In this document: positions 1 through 8,800 of the stretch, piece by piece
Layout of the letters: every line of letters starts with the position of its first letter
Position numbering within the stretch: position 1 is the first letter of the stretch
From: Flavobacteriaceae bacterium
GTDB lineage: Bacteria; Bacteroidota; Bacteroidia; Flavobacteriales; Flavobacteriaceae
NCBI GenBank assembly: GCA_023262245.1
Contig: JALRDC010000164.1
Coordinates: forward strand, 1 to 28,389
Direction of reading: 5' to 3'
DNA: 28,389 nucleotides
The notes under the pieces: model-generated
Database searches by the model: none
Told to the model about the DNA's origin: nothing
The model's input: the letters and a program-made list of their open reading frames with translations, nothing else
Program-made: the position numbers and the translations under genes

Positions 1-341
1 ATCCAAATTTGGTTATTTAGATATCGGTCAATTTCTTTTATCTGCCAAGAATCATTGATACCATCGCCGTTAGGGGAGAAGAAATTGACAATCTCAATGG
101 TAGCTCTAAGGCTGGGATTACTAAAATCTTGAGGGAAGCTATTGGCAACTAGTGGGTCGGTTTCTATTTTACTAGCACTACTTCCAGAACATTTTATCGT
201 TACCCCGTTAGAGTCCAAATAGAAAGAAGGGGATTTAGAATATACAAATCCACTTGAAAGGAGAAAAACAAAAAGGTATTGCGCGAATGGGGTTTTGCCC
301 CTTTGAAAAAATTTAATAACAAAGCTAAATCGCTTTTCCAT
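1..341 (-). CDS. T9SS type B sorting (CHU_C) protein, N-terminal part, cut by window edge
   Basis: An uninterrupted frame of 113 codons runs from an ATG at 341 off the left edge. Residues 1-36 form a basic N-terminus plus hydrophobic segment (YLFVFLLSSGFVYS), which fits a Sec signal peptide. Around residues 40-53 the text SFYLDSNGVTIKCSG resembles the N-terminus of some flavobacterial surface proteins. From about residue 84 the sequence VNFFSPNGDGINDSW is the signature start of the gliding-motility-associated CHU_C domain, which directs export and cell-surface attachment through T9SS. Only about 45 residues separate the signal peptide from this domain, so the visible protein has almost no passenger region. 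The rest of the domain lies outside the window. The export route is well supported by family knowledge; the specific role is unknown. Confidence 0.82.
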   Translation of the reverse strand, partial: MEKRFSFVIKFFQRGKTPFAQYLFVFLLSSGFVYSKSPSFYLDSNGVTIKCSGSSASKIETDPLVANSFPQDFSNPSLRATIEIVNFFSPNGDGINDSWQIKEIDRYLNNQIW

Positions 342-399
342 TAACTTTATATCTATTTAAAATATAGTTGTTTTACAACAAAAATTAGAAGTAGTACAA

Positions 400-433
400 C
401 AAAGGTATGATATTTTACAAATTGTTGATTCAA
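400..433 (-). promoter_or_regulatory. Bacteroidota-type promoter for the T9SS protein
   Basis: On the minus strand TACCTTTG (407 to 400) matches the TAnnTTTG -7 consensus exactly. A TTG lies 23 bases upstream (431-433), at the long end of the usual spacer. The start codon is at 341, leaving a leader of about 50 bases that contains the small palindrome GTTGTTTTACAAC (367-379). Confidence 0.55.
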
Positions 434-531
434 GAACCATAGTTTGAAATTAGCATAGAACTACTTTTTTAGATGATTACTACATGGGATGTTTCCCTTC
501 ATATTACCTAATAAATCGAAAATTAATTTTG

Positions 532-539
532 TATTTTTG
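532..539 (+). promoter_or_regulatory. -7 box for aconitase
   Basis: TATTTTTG matches TAnnTTTG and ends 19 bases before the aconitase ATG. No clear TTG -33 element was found at the usual distance. Confidence 0.5.
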
Positions 540-558
540 AACAAAATTAAATTGAATT

Positions 559-2826
559 ATGGCTTTTGATATAGAGATGATCAAGGCAGTATACGCACGA
601 TTAGAGGATCGTGTGGAAGCAGCGAGAAAACTTACAGGAAAAGCGCTTACAGCATCAGAAAAGATTTTATATTCCCATTTATGGGATGGAACATCGGAAG
701 CAGCTTTTAACCGAGGAAAAGATTATGTAGACTTTGCACCAGATCGGATTGCATGTCAAGATGCAACAGCACAAATGGCACTTCTACAATTTATGCAAGC
801 AGGAAAAGCGAAAGTAGCAGTTCCCACTACAGTGCATTGTGACCATCTAATTCAAGCTAAAGCAGGAGCTATAGAAGATTTAAAATCAGCAAATAACACC
901 TCTGCGGAAGTTTTTAATTTTTTAGAATCTGTTTCGAATAAATATGGGATAGGCTTTTGGAAACCAGGAGCAGGAATTATTCATCAAGTGGTACTTGAGA
1001 ACTATGCTTTTCCAGGAGGGATGATGATCGGGACCGACTCGCACACCGTAAATGCTGGAGGACTTGGGATGATTGCCATTGGAGTAGGAGGCGCTGATGC
1101 TGTGGATGTAATGGCGGACATGCCTTGGGAATTGAAGTTTCCAAAACTTATTGGTGTAAAGCTTACAGGAAAATTAAACGGATGGACCGCACCAAAAGAT
1201 GTGATTTTAAAAGTAGCAGGGATACTTACCGTAAAGGGAGGTACAGGCGCAATCATTGAATATTTTGGTGAAGGAGCAGAGTCAATGTCCTGTACAGGTA
1301 AAGGAACCATTTGTAATATGGGTGCTGAGGTAGGAGCAACCACCTCTACTTTTGGTTATGATGCTTCTATGGAGCGATATTTGCGTGCTACAGATCGCGA
1401 TGATGTTGCTGATGCAGCAAATTCCGTTAAACAACACCTTACAGCTGATCCGGAAGTTTACGAAAATCCTGAAAACTATTTTGATCAAGTTATTGAAATT
1501 GATTTAGATACCCTTAGCCCTCACCTTAACGGACCCTTTACACCGGATCTTGCGACCCCAGTTGCTGAGATGTCCAAAGTTGCAAAGGAAAACGAATGGC
1601 CTCTTCAAGTAGAATGGGGATTAATAGGTTCCTGTACGAACTCTTCTTATGAAGATCTCTCTCGAGCCGCATCAATAGCAAAACAAGCGGTTGAAAAAAA
1701 CTTAGTAACCAAAGCGGAGTTTGGAATTAATCCGGGGTCAGAACAAGTTCGATATACAGCGGAACGCGACGGGTTACTTAAAATTTTTGAAGACTTAAAC
1801 GCCAAGATTTTTACTAATGCTTGTGGTCCCTGCATAGGCCAATGGGCTCGTGAAGGGGCAGATAAGCAAGAAAAAAATTCCATCATTCACTCTTTTAACA
1901 GAAACTTTTCTAAACGTGCAGATGGGAACCCAAACACACATGCTTTTGTGGCTTCTCCAGAAATGGTAGCTGCAGTAGCCATTTCTGGAAGGCTGGACTT
2001 CAACCCTTTAGAGGATCGTCTGATCAATCAAAACGGGGAGGAGGTTAAACTCGATCCTCCAACAGGAATGGAATTACCACCGCTGGGATTTGACGTAAAA
2101 GAAAATGGATATTTGGCCCCCGTAGAGGACGGATCTCAAGTTCAAGTTGAGTTAAAAGAAGACTCAGAACGTTTGCAACTTCTCACACCCTTCATTCCTT
2201 GGAATGGGAAGAATCTTACTGGAGCAAAGCTTCTTATTAAGGCACACGGGAAATGTACGACGGACCATATATCTATGGCTGGACCCTGGTTGCGTTTTCG
2301 AGGTCACTTGGATAATATCTCTAATAACTGTTTGATTGGCGCTGTAAATGCCTACAATCAAAAGACCAACTTTGTCAAAAATCAGCTGACAGGAGAATAC
2401 GGTGGGGTCCCTGACGTTCAACGCCAATATAAGGCTGCAGGAATTGAAACTGTTGTAGTGGGAGATCACAACTACGGAGAAGGCTCATCTAGAGAGCACG
2501 CAGCAATGGAACCTCGTTTTTTAGGCGTAAAAGTAGTCTTAGTAAAATCTTTTGCCCGTATCCACGAAACCAATTTAAAAAAACAAGGAATGCTGGGAAT
2601 TACATTTGCGAACGAATCGGATTACGATTTAATTGAAGAAGACGATACCTTCAACTTTATCGACTTGAAAGAGTTCACACCAGGGAAGCAACTTACTATA
2701 GAAGTTGTTCATTCTGATGGTTCAAAAGATACCATTAGGGCAAATCACACATACAACGCACAGCAAATTGAATGGTTTAAAGAAGGTTCCGCTTTGAATT
2801 TGATTAAAAAGCAGAACATAGCCTGA
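559..2826 (+). CDS. acn: aconitate hydratase (aconitase), mitochondrial type
   Basis: Cytoplasmic TCA-cycle enzyme that isomerises citrate to isocitrate through cis-aconitate with a [4Fe-4S] cluster. The 755-residue length fits the mitochondrial-type aconitase common in Bacteroidota, not the longer AcnA/IRP or the AcnB forms. The three cluster cysteines are visible: C359 in IGSCTNSS, and C422 and C425 in NACGPCIGQW. Other family blocks are VPTTVHCDH near residue 88, GTDSHTVNAGG near 158, and the C-terminal swivel-domain motif GEGSSREHAA. The gene appears to be transcribed alone: it has its own -7 box, and the next gene has its own promoter. The ATG lies just after that promoter and begins the expected N-terminus. 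Nothing looks damaged. Confidence 0.97.
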   Translation: MAFDIEMIKAVYARLEDRVEAARKLTGKALTASEKILYSHLWDGTSEAAFNRGKDYVDFAPDRIACQDATAQMALLQFMQAGKAKVAVPTTVHCDHLIQAKAGAIEDLKSANNTSAEVFNFLESVSNKYGIGFWKPGAGIIHQVVLENYAFPGGMMIGTDSHTVNAGGLGMIAIGVGGADAVDVMADMPWELKFPKLIGVKLTGKLNGWTAPKDVILKVAGILTVKGGTGAIIEYFGEGAESMSCTGKGTICNMGAEVGATTSTFGYDASMERYLRATDRDDVADAANSVKQHLTADPEVYENPENYFDQVIEIDLDTLSPHLNGPFTPDLATPVAEMSKVAKENEWPLQVEWGLIGSCTNSSYEDLSRAASIAKQAVEKNLVTKAEFGINPGSEQVRYTAERDGLLKIFEDLNAKIFTNACGPCIGQWAREGADKQEKNSIIHSFNRNFSKRADGNPNTHAFVASPEMVAAVAISGRLDFNPLEDRLINQNGEEVKLDPPTGMELPPLGFDVKENGYLAPVEDGSQVQVELKEDSERLQLLTPFIPWNGKNLTGAKLLIKAHGKCTTDHISMAGPWLRFRGHLDNISNNCLIGAVNAYNQKTNFVKNQLTGEYGGVPDVQRQYKAAGIETVVVGDHNYGEGSSREHAAMEPRFLGVKVVLVKSFARIHETNLKKQGMLGITFANESDYDLIEEDDTFNFIDLKEFTPGKQLTIEVVHSDGSKDTIRANHTYNAQQIEWFKEGSALNLIKKQNIA

Positions 2827-2930
2827 ATATAATTGAATTTAAGCTCAAATAATTCAAATATTTTCATTGTTTATTCCCAATAGTTTAAACTTAAAAGACA
2901 TGTTAAAAAGGCATGTTTTTGATACTCTTT

Positions 2931-2958
2931 TTGCTTTTAATAAAAAGCTGTAGCTTTG
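2931..2958 (+). promoter_or_regulatory. Bacteroidota promoter for the M14 carboxypeptidase
   Basis: TTG (2931-2933), a 17-base spacer and TAGCTTTG (2951-2958) fit the TTG/TAnnTTTG consensus well. The ATG follows 15 bases later. This is the cleanest two-part promoter in the window. Confidence 0.65.
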
Positions 2959-2973
2959 AATTAAAGCTATTTT

Positions 2974-5469
2974 ATGAGACTCTTTCTGTTTATCCTACTG
3001 TCTTGTGCTCAATTGTTTGCTCAAGACTATTTTACCAAACGTTATGAACCTTTTCAAGGGAATATCCCTTCTCCAGAAGTATTTTTAGAATACGAAATTG
3101 GATCACAACATACCCGGCACGATCAAATCGTCGCTTATCTTCAGACCCTAGCATCAGTTTCAAAGCAAGCACAGATTAGCTATTATGGGAAAACCCATGA
3201 AGGAAGAAAATTAACCCTGTTAGCAGTAAGTACTGCGGAGAATCTAGCTCAGCTAGATGAAATTCAAAAACAACATTTAGCCTATGCTGAAGGGAAACAA
3301 GTAAGCCAACCAGACATTCCAATAATCATCAATTTAGCATACAATGTCCACGGAAACGAACCCTCAAGTTCTGAAGCTGCCTTATTGGCTGCCTATACAC
3401 TAGTAGCCTCAGAGCATCCTCAAATCCAAAAGTTTCGTGAAAATGCAGTTGTGTTTATAGACCCAACGATTAATCCCGACGGAAGAGACCGACATACGCA
3501 ATGGGCCAATATGTACAAAGCCAATCCTTTAGTATCTGACCCTATGGATGCGGAACACAACGAAATTTGGCCCGGAGGAAGAACGAATCATTATTGGTTT
3601 GATTTGAATCGAGATTGGTTGCTGGCAATCAATCCCGAAAGCCAAGGCAAATTGGATTGGTATCATCAATGGTACCCTAATGTGGTTACTGATTTTCATG
3701 AAATGGGAACTCAAAGCACTTACTTTTTCGAACCCATGAAAACCAATGGTTCCAAAGATCCGATTATGCCTAAAGACAATTATATCAAACTCAACAATCT
3801 TTTTGCAACCTATTTTTCCAAAGCTTTAGACAGTATTGGATCTTTATATTTTGCTAAAGAAGTTTTTGACGGAACTTATCCAGGATATGGATCTTCTTAT
3901 CCTGATCTTCAAGGAGGATTGGGATTGCTTTTTGAACAAGCCAGTTCTAGAGGATTAAAACAGAAAACGGCATACGGATATATTACCTTTCCTTTTACAA
4001 TAAGAAATCAATTTGTCTCTAGTTTAGCTACAGTTCAAGCTGCAGTAGAAAACAAACAAACCCTGCGTAATTATCAAAAAGACTTTTTTCAAAGTGCTAT
4101 GAGTCGCAGCAAGCAAAGTAAAATAAAGGCATACAACTTTACAGAAATTGATATAAACAGAACGAATGCATTTTTGGATAAATTGATACGCCATCGCGTT
4201 AACGTTTTAAAAATTGGTAAAAACAGCTACAGTGTTCCTACAGAACAACCCCAATATAGAATGGTACAAACTTTTTTTGAAACCTATGATACCTATAGAG
4301 ACAGCGTATATTACGATGCTTCTGCCTGGTCCGTCGCAAACTTTTATAATATCAAATACACCCCTGTTTCTAAAGCTCCTCAAGGCTCCAGTATCAAAAC
4401 CTTAGAGGATTTGATTGAATTGAAACCCCTTCAAAAATCAACATATGCTTATGCGGTAAATGCACAGGATTACAATATTCCCTCACTCATCTATGATTTA
4501 CAACAACAGCAAGTAACAGTTGCAGCAGCTTTTAAACCCTTTCGGACGAATGATCAACGGATTTTTTCTTATGGATCATTAGTTATTCCTGTTACCCCTC
4601 AAAAACTAGATGCAAATCAATTGTATGAAATTCTTGTTGAAGCACAGAAAAAGCATCAGGTACAAATCCATCAGTTAAATACAGGGTTTAGTAGTACAGG
4701 AGTAGATTTAGGAAGCCGTTATATTCAGCCTTTAAAAAAAACCAAAGCCTTAACTCTTATTGGAGATGGAATACGTTCTTATGAAGCTGGAGAGGTTTGG
4801 CATTTATTAGATACTCGTGTCCATATGCCGATTACTAAAATTAGAAAACAAAATTTTAATCGGGTTGATTTAGACTCTTATAACAGTTTGGTACTCGTCT
4901 CAGGAAATTATGATTGGGATGAAAAGACCGTGGATAAAATAAAAACATGGGTATCAAAAGGCAATACTATTATTGCTCAAGGAACAGCAACCAATGCTTT
5001 AATTAAACATAAAATCATTTCGGAAAAACTCCTTGAAAATCCCAAAGATTCCCTTAAAAAAGCCGTTCAGAAACCTTATGTAGATGCTCCTGAAAATATT
5101 GGTAGAGAGCGTCTTGGAGGAGTTTTTATAAATGGAGTTATTGACCTTTCCCATCCGTTAGGTTTTGGTTATACCCATAATGAGATCGTGCTTTATAAAA
5201 ACAATTTAGTTTGGTTACAACCCAGTAAAAGCGATTATGGAACCCCCGTACTTTACGATAACAAGCCCCATATTGATGGTTATATCTCAAAGAAAATAAG
5301 GGAGGAAAAACTTCCAAAAGCAGCTCCAGTAGTAGTCAGTCGTTTAGGAAAAGGCAGGGTGGTTCTCTTTGCTGAAAATCCAAACTTTAGAGGAACTGCC
5401 TATGGCACCAATAGGATGTTTTTAAATGCCTTATTTTTAGGAAACCACATTTCGGTACCAAGTCCCTAA
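2974..5469 (+). CDS. secreted M14 family zinc carboxypeptidase
   Basis: Predicted exported metallocarboxypeptidase that trims C-terminal residues from peptides outside the cytoplasm. Residues 1-17 (MRLFLFILLSCAQLFAQ) form a Sec signal peptide. The M14 zinc site is complete: H126 and E129 in NVHGNEPSS, and H242 in DFHEMGTQ. NRDW (R213) fits the substrate-binding arginine region and E321 in FEQASSRG the catalytic glutamate. After the roughly 350-residue catalytic domain comes a long C-terminal part. Residues around 640-680 (LVLVSGNYDW, then KGNTIIAQGTAT) resemble the amidotransferase-like fold often attached to large Bacteroidota M14 proteins. No T9SS C-terminal domain is evident, so periplasm is the likeliest site. 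It converges on the M81 gene with a 30-base gap. Substrate specificity is not visible. Confidence 0.9.
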   Translation: MRLFLFILLSCAQLFAQDYFTKRYEPFQGNIPSPEVFLEYEIGSQHTRHDQIVAYLQTLASVSKQAQISYYGKTHEGRKLTLLAVSTAENLAQLDEIQKQHLAYAEGKQVSQPDIPIIINLAYNVHGNEPSSSEAALLAAYTLVASEHPQIQKFRENAVVFIDPTINPDGRDRHTQWANMYKANPLVSDPMDAEHNEIWPGGRTNHYWFDLNRDWLLAINPESQGKLDWYHQWYPNVVTDFHEMGTQSTYFFEPMKTNGSKDPIMPKDNYIKLNNLFATYFSKALDSIGSLYFAKEVFDGTYPGYGSSYPDLQGGLGLLFEQASSRGLKQKTAYGYITFPFTIRNQFVSSLATVQAAVENKQTLRNYQKDFFQSAMSRSKQSKIKAYNFTEIDINRTNAFLDKLIRHRVNVLKIGKNSYSVPTEQPQYRMVQTFFETYDTYRDSVYYDASAWSVANFYNIKYTPVSKAPQGSSIKTLEDLIELKPLQKSTYAYAVNAQDYNIPSLIYDLQQQQVTVAAAFKPFRTNDQRIFSYGSLVIPVTPQKLDANQLYEILVEAQKKHQVQIHQLNTGFSSTGVDLGSRYIQPLKKTKALTLIGDGIRSYEAGEVWHLLDTRVHMPITKIRKQNFNRVDLDSYNSLVLVSGNYDWDEKTVDKIKTWVSKGNTIIAQGTATNALIKHKIISEKLLENPKDSLKKAVQKPYVDAPENIGRERLGGVFINGVIDLSHPLGFGYTHNEIVLYKNNLVWLQPSKSDYGTPVLYDNKPHIDGYISKKIREEKLPKAAPVVVSRLGKGRVVLFAENPNFRGTAYGTNRMFLNALFLGNHISVPSP

Positions 5470-5499
5470 GCGTTGTTTGGAGGGTTTTAACCTACGCTG

Positions 5500-7074
5500 C
5501 TATTGAGCATCAGACGCTTCAATAAATCGCGTCCTTAGATCAACATTATTCATGTTTTTATCCAAAGGAAACATGGGTCGTTTGATTCTTTTATAACCCA
5601 ACCTTTCTAAATCTTGATCCACGCCTCCAGGAGTAAGCGCCATGATCCAATCACCTCTCATATTGTAGAGTTCGGGAACCAAATAACCAATTTTGACAAC
5701 CACTATATCTGCCATTTTAGGATTTAAGCCGAGTTGGGTAAAATCTTTTTCTCGGTGATAAGGCTTTCGCTTTTTAGTAACAATAACGCGAATGCTTCCA
5801 ACGCGAATAACTACCTCAGTTTCAGCATGAACATCCCCTTGATGAATAGCCTCTACGGTACCCTTAAGTAATATTGGTGGAGCAAAACGATCATCTACCT
5901 GAGCTCCAACCCAGGCGGAAACTTTATTATTGACTCCCGCCTTAAGCGCCGCTTGAATCATTTCAGGACCAGGAATTGAAGCATAAATTAATTCAGGACC
6001 CGAAGCAGTTTTAAAGGCCTTGTGTTTTAATAATTCTCTAAGGGTCCAAGTGACATCTCCAGCACCACCTGCCGTTGGATTATCGCCCATATCACTGATT
6101 ATATAGGGCTTTTTATCAGAATTTAAAGCATAAGACAAACTTGTTTCTAGACTTGCAGTAGGAGCGACAAACTCAAACTGGTCTCGTACATCCCAAAAGG
6201 ACTGTGCTAATTTCTCTGCACTAGTACTCACCGCTTTTTTGTCATCACCTGTTACCATTACTACAGCGTGATTTCTAGGCTCGTCTGCCCAAGCGTATCC
6301 AATCCAAATAGCGGCATCTATAACTCCTTGCTTTTCTGTTTGAGGTTGCACCTGCGCATACAAACTCTTGCCGGGTTCAATCCGTGTACTCGTTTTTTCT
6401 CCGGGCAGTAAAATGGGAACAGGAATCCAGGCTTTATATTTTGGTTTTCCTTTTCCACTTATCAAGCGATCTAGAAGAAGGTCAACAGCTCGTTGTTTAG
6501 ATTCAAGAGCATCTTCATGGGGAGCCATGCGGTAGCAGGTAATGAGATCAGTATATTTTGCTAAACGTTCAGAAACATTCCCGTGCAAGTCCATTGAAGT
6601 TGAAATGAGCGTTTCAGTCCCAATAAGCTTCCGAATTTGTTTTATAAAATCTCCCTCGGGATCCTCCAAACCTTCTACACTCATTGCGCCGTGTATGTCA
6701 AAAAACAAACCATCAAGAGGGAGTTCTTTAGCCAGTAGACTCAACGTTTTTCCCACAAGGGAATCATACGCTTTACGCGTAACAATACCGCCAGGGAGTG
6801 CATGTCCTCTTAGTGTAGGAGCCCACTGTGCTGCTTTTCTTTGGGGACTGCCTTCTTTTAGAAAGGGATAATATTCAAAGACAGCATTGCCTTCCCGAGC
6901 TAAAAATGCTTCCGCTTCTGTTTTAGCAGGAGAAAAAGTACTGGATTCTATTGCTAACCCAGCAATAGCAATTTTTGGCTTTTTAGAAAGGGTGGAGGAA
7001 GTTTTATTTTCACAACTTAAAATAAATAGTAAAAAGGAAAAGAAAAAACTGTATTTGATAAGTTTAAAGCTCAT
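5500..7074 (-). CDS. M81 family (MlrC-like) metallopeptidase, lipoprotein
   Basis: Member of the M81/MlrC family, zinc peptidases named for the enzyme that finishes degradation of linearised microcystin; most members have unknown substrates. Residues 1-21 are a hydrophobic segment ending in the lipobox LFILSC, so C21 is probably lipidated and the protein membrane-anchored outside the cytoplasm. Candidate metal and catalytic residues are E43 (AIESSTFSP), D126/H128 (FDIHGAMS), D162/H164 (MDLHGNVS) and H186 (APHEDALE). The 22-residue spacing between H164 and H186 matches what I recall for MlrC. The C-terminal part carries the MlrC C-terminal domain (for example SDMGDNPTAGGAGD). Length 524 is usual once the lipoprotein leader is counted. 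Family is well supported; a microcystin substrate should not be assumed. Confidence 0.88.
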   Translation of the reverse strand: MSFKLIKYSFFFSFLLFILSCENKTSSTLSKKPKIAIAGLAIESSTFSPAKTEAEAFLAREGNAVFEYYPFLKEGSPQRKAAQWAPTLRGHALPGGIVTRKAYDSLVGKTLSLLAKELPLDGLFFDIHGAMSVEGLEDPEGDFIKQIRKLIGTETLISTSMDLHGNVSERLAKYTDLITCYRMAPHEDALESKQRAVDLLLDRLISGKGKPKYKAWIPVPILLPGEKTSTRIEPGKSLYAQVQPQTEKQGVIDAAIWIGYAWADEPRNHAVVMVTGDDKKAVSTSAEKLAQSFWDVRDQFEFVAPTASLETSLSYALNSDKKPYIISDMGDNPTAGGAGDVTWTLRELLKHKAFKTASGPELIYASIPGPEMIQAALKAGVNNKVSAWVGAQVDDRFAPPILLKGTVEAIHQGDVHAETEVVIRVGSIRVIVTKKRKPYHREKDFTQLGLNPKMADIVVVKIGYLVPELYNMRGDWIMALTPGGVDQDLERLGYKRIKRPMFPLDKNMNNVDLRTRFIEASDAQ

Positions 7075-7090
7075 GACGCATAGATTTTTT

Positions 7091-7098
7091 TAAAGATA
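7091..7098 (-). promoter_or_regulatory. -7 box for the M81 lipoprotein
   Basis: On the minus strand TATCTTTA lies 16 bases before the start codon. It differs from TAnnTTTG only at the last base. The same octamer precedes the dehydrogenase (11820) and NupC (22241) genes. Confidence 0.4.
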
Positions 7099-7192
7099 GA
7101 ACTTTCATAAATATTCACTTGACTTTCTTTTCAGGAATACATTCTCAATTAAATTTAATGGATTATTGTACAAAGCTTATCTATTTAATAAG

Positions 7193-7199
7193 TATCTTG
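7193..7199 (+). promoter_or_regulatory. probable -7 region for the MFS transporter
   Basis: TATCTTG is close to TAnnTTTG with one T missing. It ends 27 bases before the ATG. A TTG at 7166-7168 is 24 bases upstream, slightly far. Confidence 0.35.
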
Positions 7200-7226
7200 A
7201 AATGAACAAATAACTGAATTTAAATA

Positions 7227-8555
7227 ATGAAACAGGTTTTTTATTGGTCATCAGTAGCCGCTTTGGCAGGATTGTTATTTGGTTTTGATACTGTAGTAAT
7301 CTCAGGAGCAGATAAAAAATTGCAAAGTTTATGGGAATCTTCTGATGCTTTTCATGGAAGTGTTGTAATGGCAATGGCCTTATGGGGAACTGTTGTAGGA
7401 GCACTTTTAGGAGCGCTACCCACTCAACATCTAGGGAGAAAGAAAACACTACTTTGGGTAGGCTTGTTTTTTACAGTTTCTGCCTTGGGATCTGCATTAG
7501 TTAATGATCCGATTAGTTTTGCTGTATTTCGATTTATTGGAGGCCTTGGAGTAGGGGTTTCAACCATAGCAGCTCCAGCATATATTTCAGAAATTGCTCC
7601 TGCAAAAAGTCGGGGGAAGCTGGTAGGGTTGTATCAATTCAGTTTGGTCTTTGGGATTTTGTTAGCTTTTGTATCCAATTATTTGTTAAGCAATGTTGGA
7701 GAAAATGCATGGCGGTGGATGATGGGTGTAGAAGCCTTTCCAGCACTACTCTTTACCGTACTCTGCTTAGGAATCCCCAGAAGTCCAAGATGGTTGATTA
7801 CTCAAAACAAAATGGAAGAAGCGAAAAAAGTCTATTTTCAAATTGTTCCTGACGGGTCTTTCGAAGAATTTGTAAATGAAATAAAAGGAAATGAGGAAGC
7901 TGAAAACAAGAAAGATTCCATCTTTGATGTAAAGTATCGCTTTCCATTAAAGCTTGCCTTTTTGATTGCTTTTTTTAATCAACTATCGGGAATCAATGCT
8001 TTTTTGTATTATGCCCCTAGGATATTTGAAGAAGGAGGTTTGGGAGCAAGTACCTCACTTTTAAGTAGTATTGGAATTGGGATTACGAATTTGATTTTCA
8101 CGTTTATTGGGATTTCATTAATAGACAAACTAGGGCGTAAAAAATTGATGTATTACGGATCATTCGGATACATCATTTCATTGAGTTTGGTGGCATGCGC
8201 TTTTTTCTTTGAATGGGGAGGATTATTGATACCAATCTTTCTTTTTTTATTCATTGCGTCCCATGCTATTGGGCAAGGAGCAGTTATATGGGTATATATT
8301 TCAGAGATATTCCCAAATCATCTCCGCAATTCGGGTCAGGCATTTGGCGTAAGTGTTCATTGGATTTTAGCGGCAATAATCCCTTCCTTTGTACCGCTGT
8401 TATTTTCAAGTATTGGTGCGGGATTCGTGTTTTCAATTTTTGCCTTATTTATGGTTCTTCAACTGATATTTGTGCATTTTATGATGCCAGAAACGAGAGG
8501 GATTTCTTTGGAACAATTGAGCAAAAAATTAATTTTAGAAAATAACAAGAAATAA
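7227..8555 (+). CDS. MFS transporter, sugar porter family
   Basis: Twelve-helix inner-membrane secondary transporter of the sugar porter family, probably a proton or sodium symporter. Signature blocks appear in order: GLLFGFDTVVISGA (helix 1), LGRKKTL (loop 2-3), RFIGGLGVGVSTIAAPAYI followed by SEIAPAKSRGKLVG (helix 4 to loop), PRSPRWL (central loop), NQLSGINAFLYYAPRIFE (helix 7), DKLGRKKLM (loop 8-9), ISEIFPNHLRNSGQAFG (helix 10 to loop) and PETRGISLEQL at the C-terminus. At 442 residues it is full length. QLSGINA is typical of sugar-transporting members, but its neighbours are peptide and amino-acid genes, so the substrate is uncertain. A terminator hairpin follows directly, so it is probably monocistronic. 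Confidence 0.93.
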   Translation: MKQVFYWSSVAALAGLLFGFDTVVISGADKKLQSLWESSDAFHGSVVMAMALWGTVVGALLGALPTQHLGRKKTLLWVGLFFTVSALGSALVNDPISFAVFRFIGGLGVGVSTIAAPAYISEIAPAKSRGKLVGLYQFSLVFGILLAFVSNYLLSNVGENAWRWMMGVEAFPALLFTVLCLGIPRSPRWLITQNKMEEAKKVYFQIVPDGSFEEFVNEIKGNEEAENKKDSIFDVKYRFPLKLAFLIAFFNQLSGINAFLYYAPRIFEEGGLGASTSLLSSIGIGITNLIFTFIGISLIDKLGRKKLMYYGSFGYIISLSLVACAFFFEWGGLLIPIFLFLFIASHAIGQGAVIWVYISEIFPNHLRNSGQAFGVSVHWILAAIIPSFVPLLFSSIGAGFVFSIFALFMVLQLIFVHFMMPETRGISLEQLSKKLILENNKK

Positions 8556-8566
8556 AAAAATGAACG

Positions 8567-8598
8567 CGAAAGTTACACTTTTTAGTGTTTCGTTTTTT
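8567..8598 (+). terminator. intrinsic terminator after the MFS gene
   Basis: CGAA (8567) pairs with TTCG (ending 8592), and ACACT (8575-8579) pairs with AGTGT (8584-8588) around a TTTT loop, with a bulge between the two stem parts. Six T follow at 8593-8598. Confidence 0.6.
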
Positions 8599-8639
8599 AG
8601 TATTTTATCCTGATAAGGAGACTGATTTTTTTTATTTAA

Positions 8640-8768
8640 ATGATTATTTTCATTACCAAAATTTTCTTTCTATTTGTACTTTTAAGAACTTTAATATCTA
8701 AAACTTCAGAATTGAATACCTTAAAGGATAGTATGAGTCAAGAATTAAAAACGTTAATTCATTTCTAG
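8640..8768 (+). CDS. possible small ORF (42 residues) before the epimerase gene
   Basis: This lies in the 245-base gap 8556-8800, which otherwise holds only the terminator. ATG at 8640 opens 42 codons ending in TAG at 8766-8768. The first 20 residues (MIIFITKIFFLFVLLRTLIS) are hydrophobic and could be a membrane helix or signal peptide. A short polar tail with a predicted helical character follows. No family is recognised. It could be a small membrane peptide, a leader to the downstream operon, a decayed remnant or chance. Low confidence. Confidence 0.22.
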   Translation: MIIFITKIFFLFVLLRTLISKTSELNTLKDSMSQELKTLIHF

Positions 8769-8800
8769 TGAAATTCTAAAAGGATTAAAAAACTATAATT

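Noticed and set aside
1002..1343. Antisense frame of 113 codons inside aconitase, and similar frames opposite other genes
   Set aside because: They are codon-composition shadows of strongly supported genes, with no domain, promoter or sensible composition of their own.
2898..2920. Hairpin ACATG...CATGT followed by T residues after aconitase, as a terminator
   Set aside because: The stem is only 5 pairs with an AT-rich 9-base loop, too weak to call.
5500..7074. Microcystin degradation (mlr) cluster
   Set aside because: No mlrA, mlrB or mlrD neighbours are present; M81 membership alone does not indicate that substrate.
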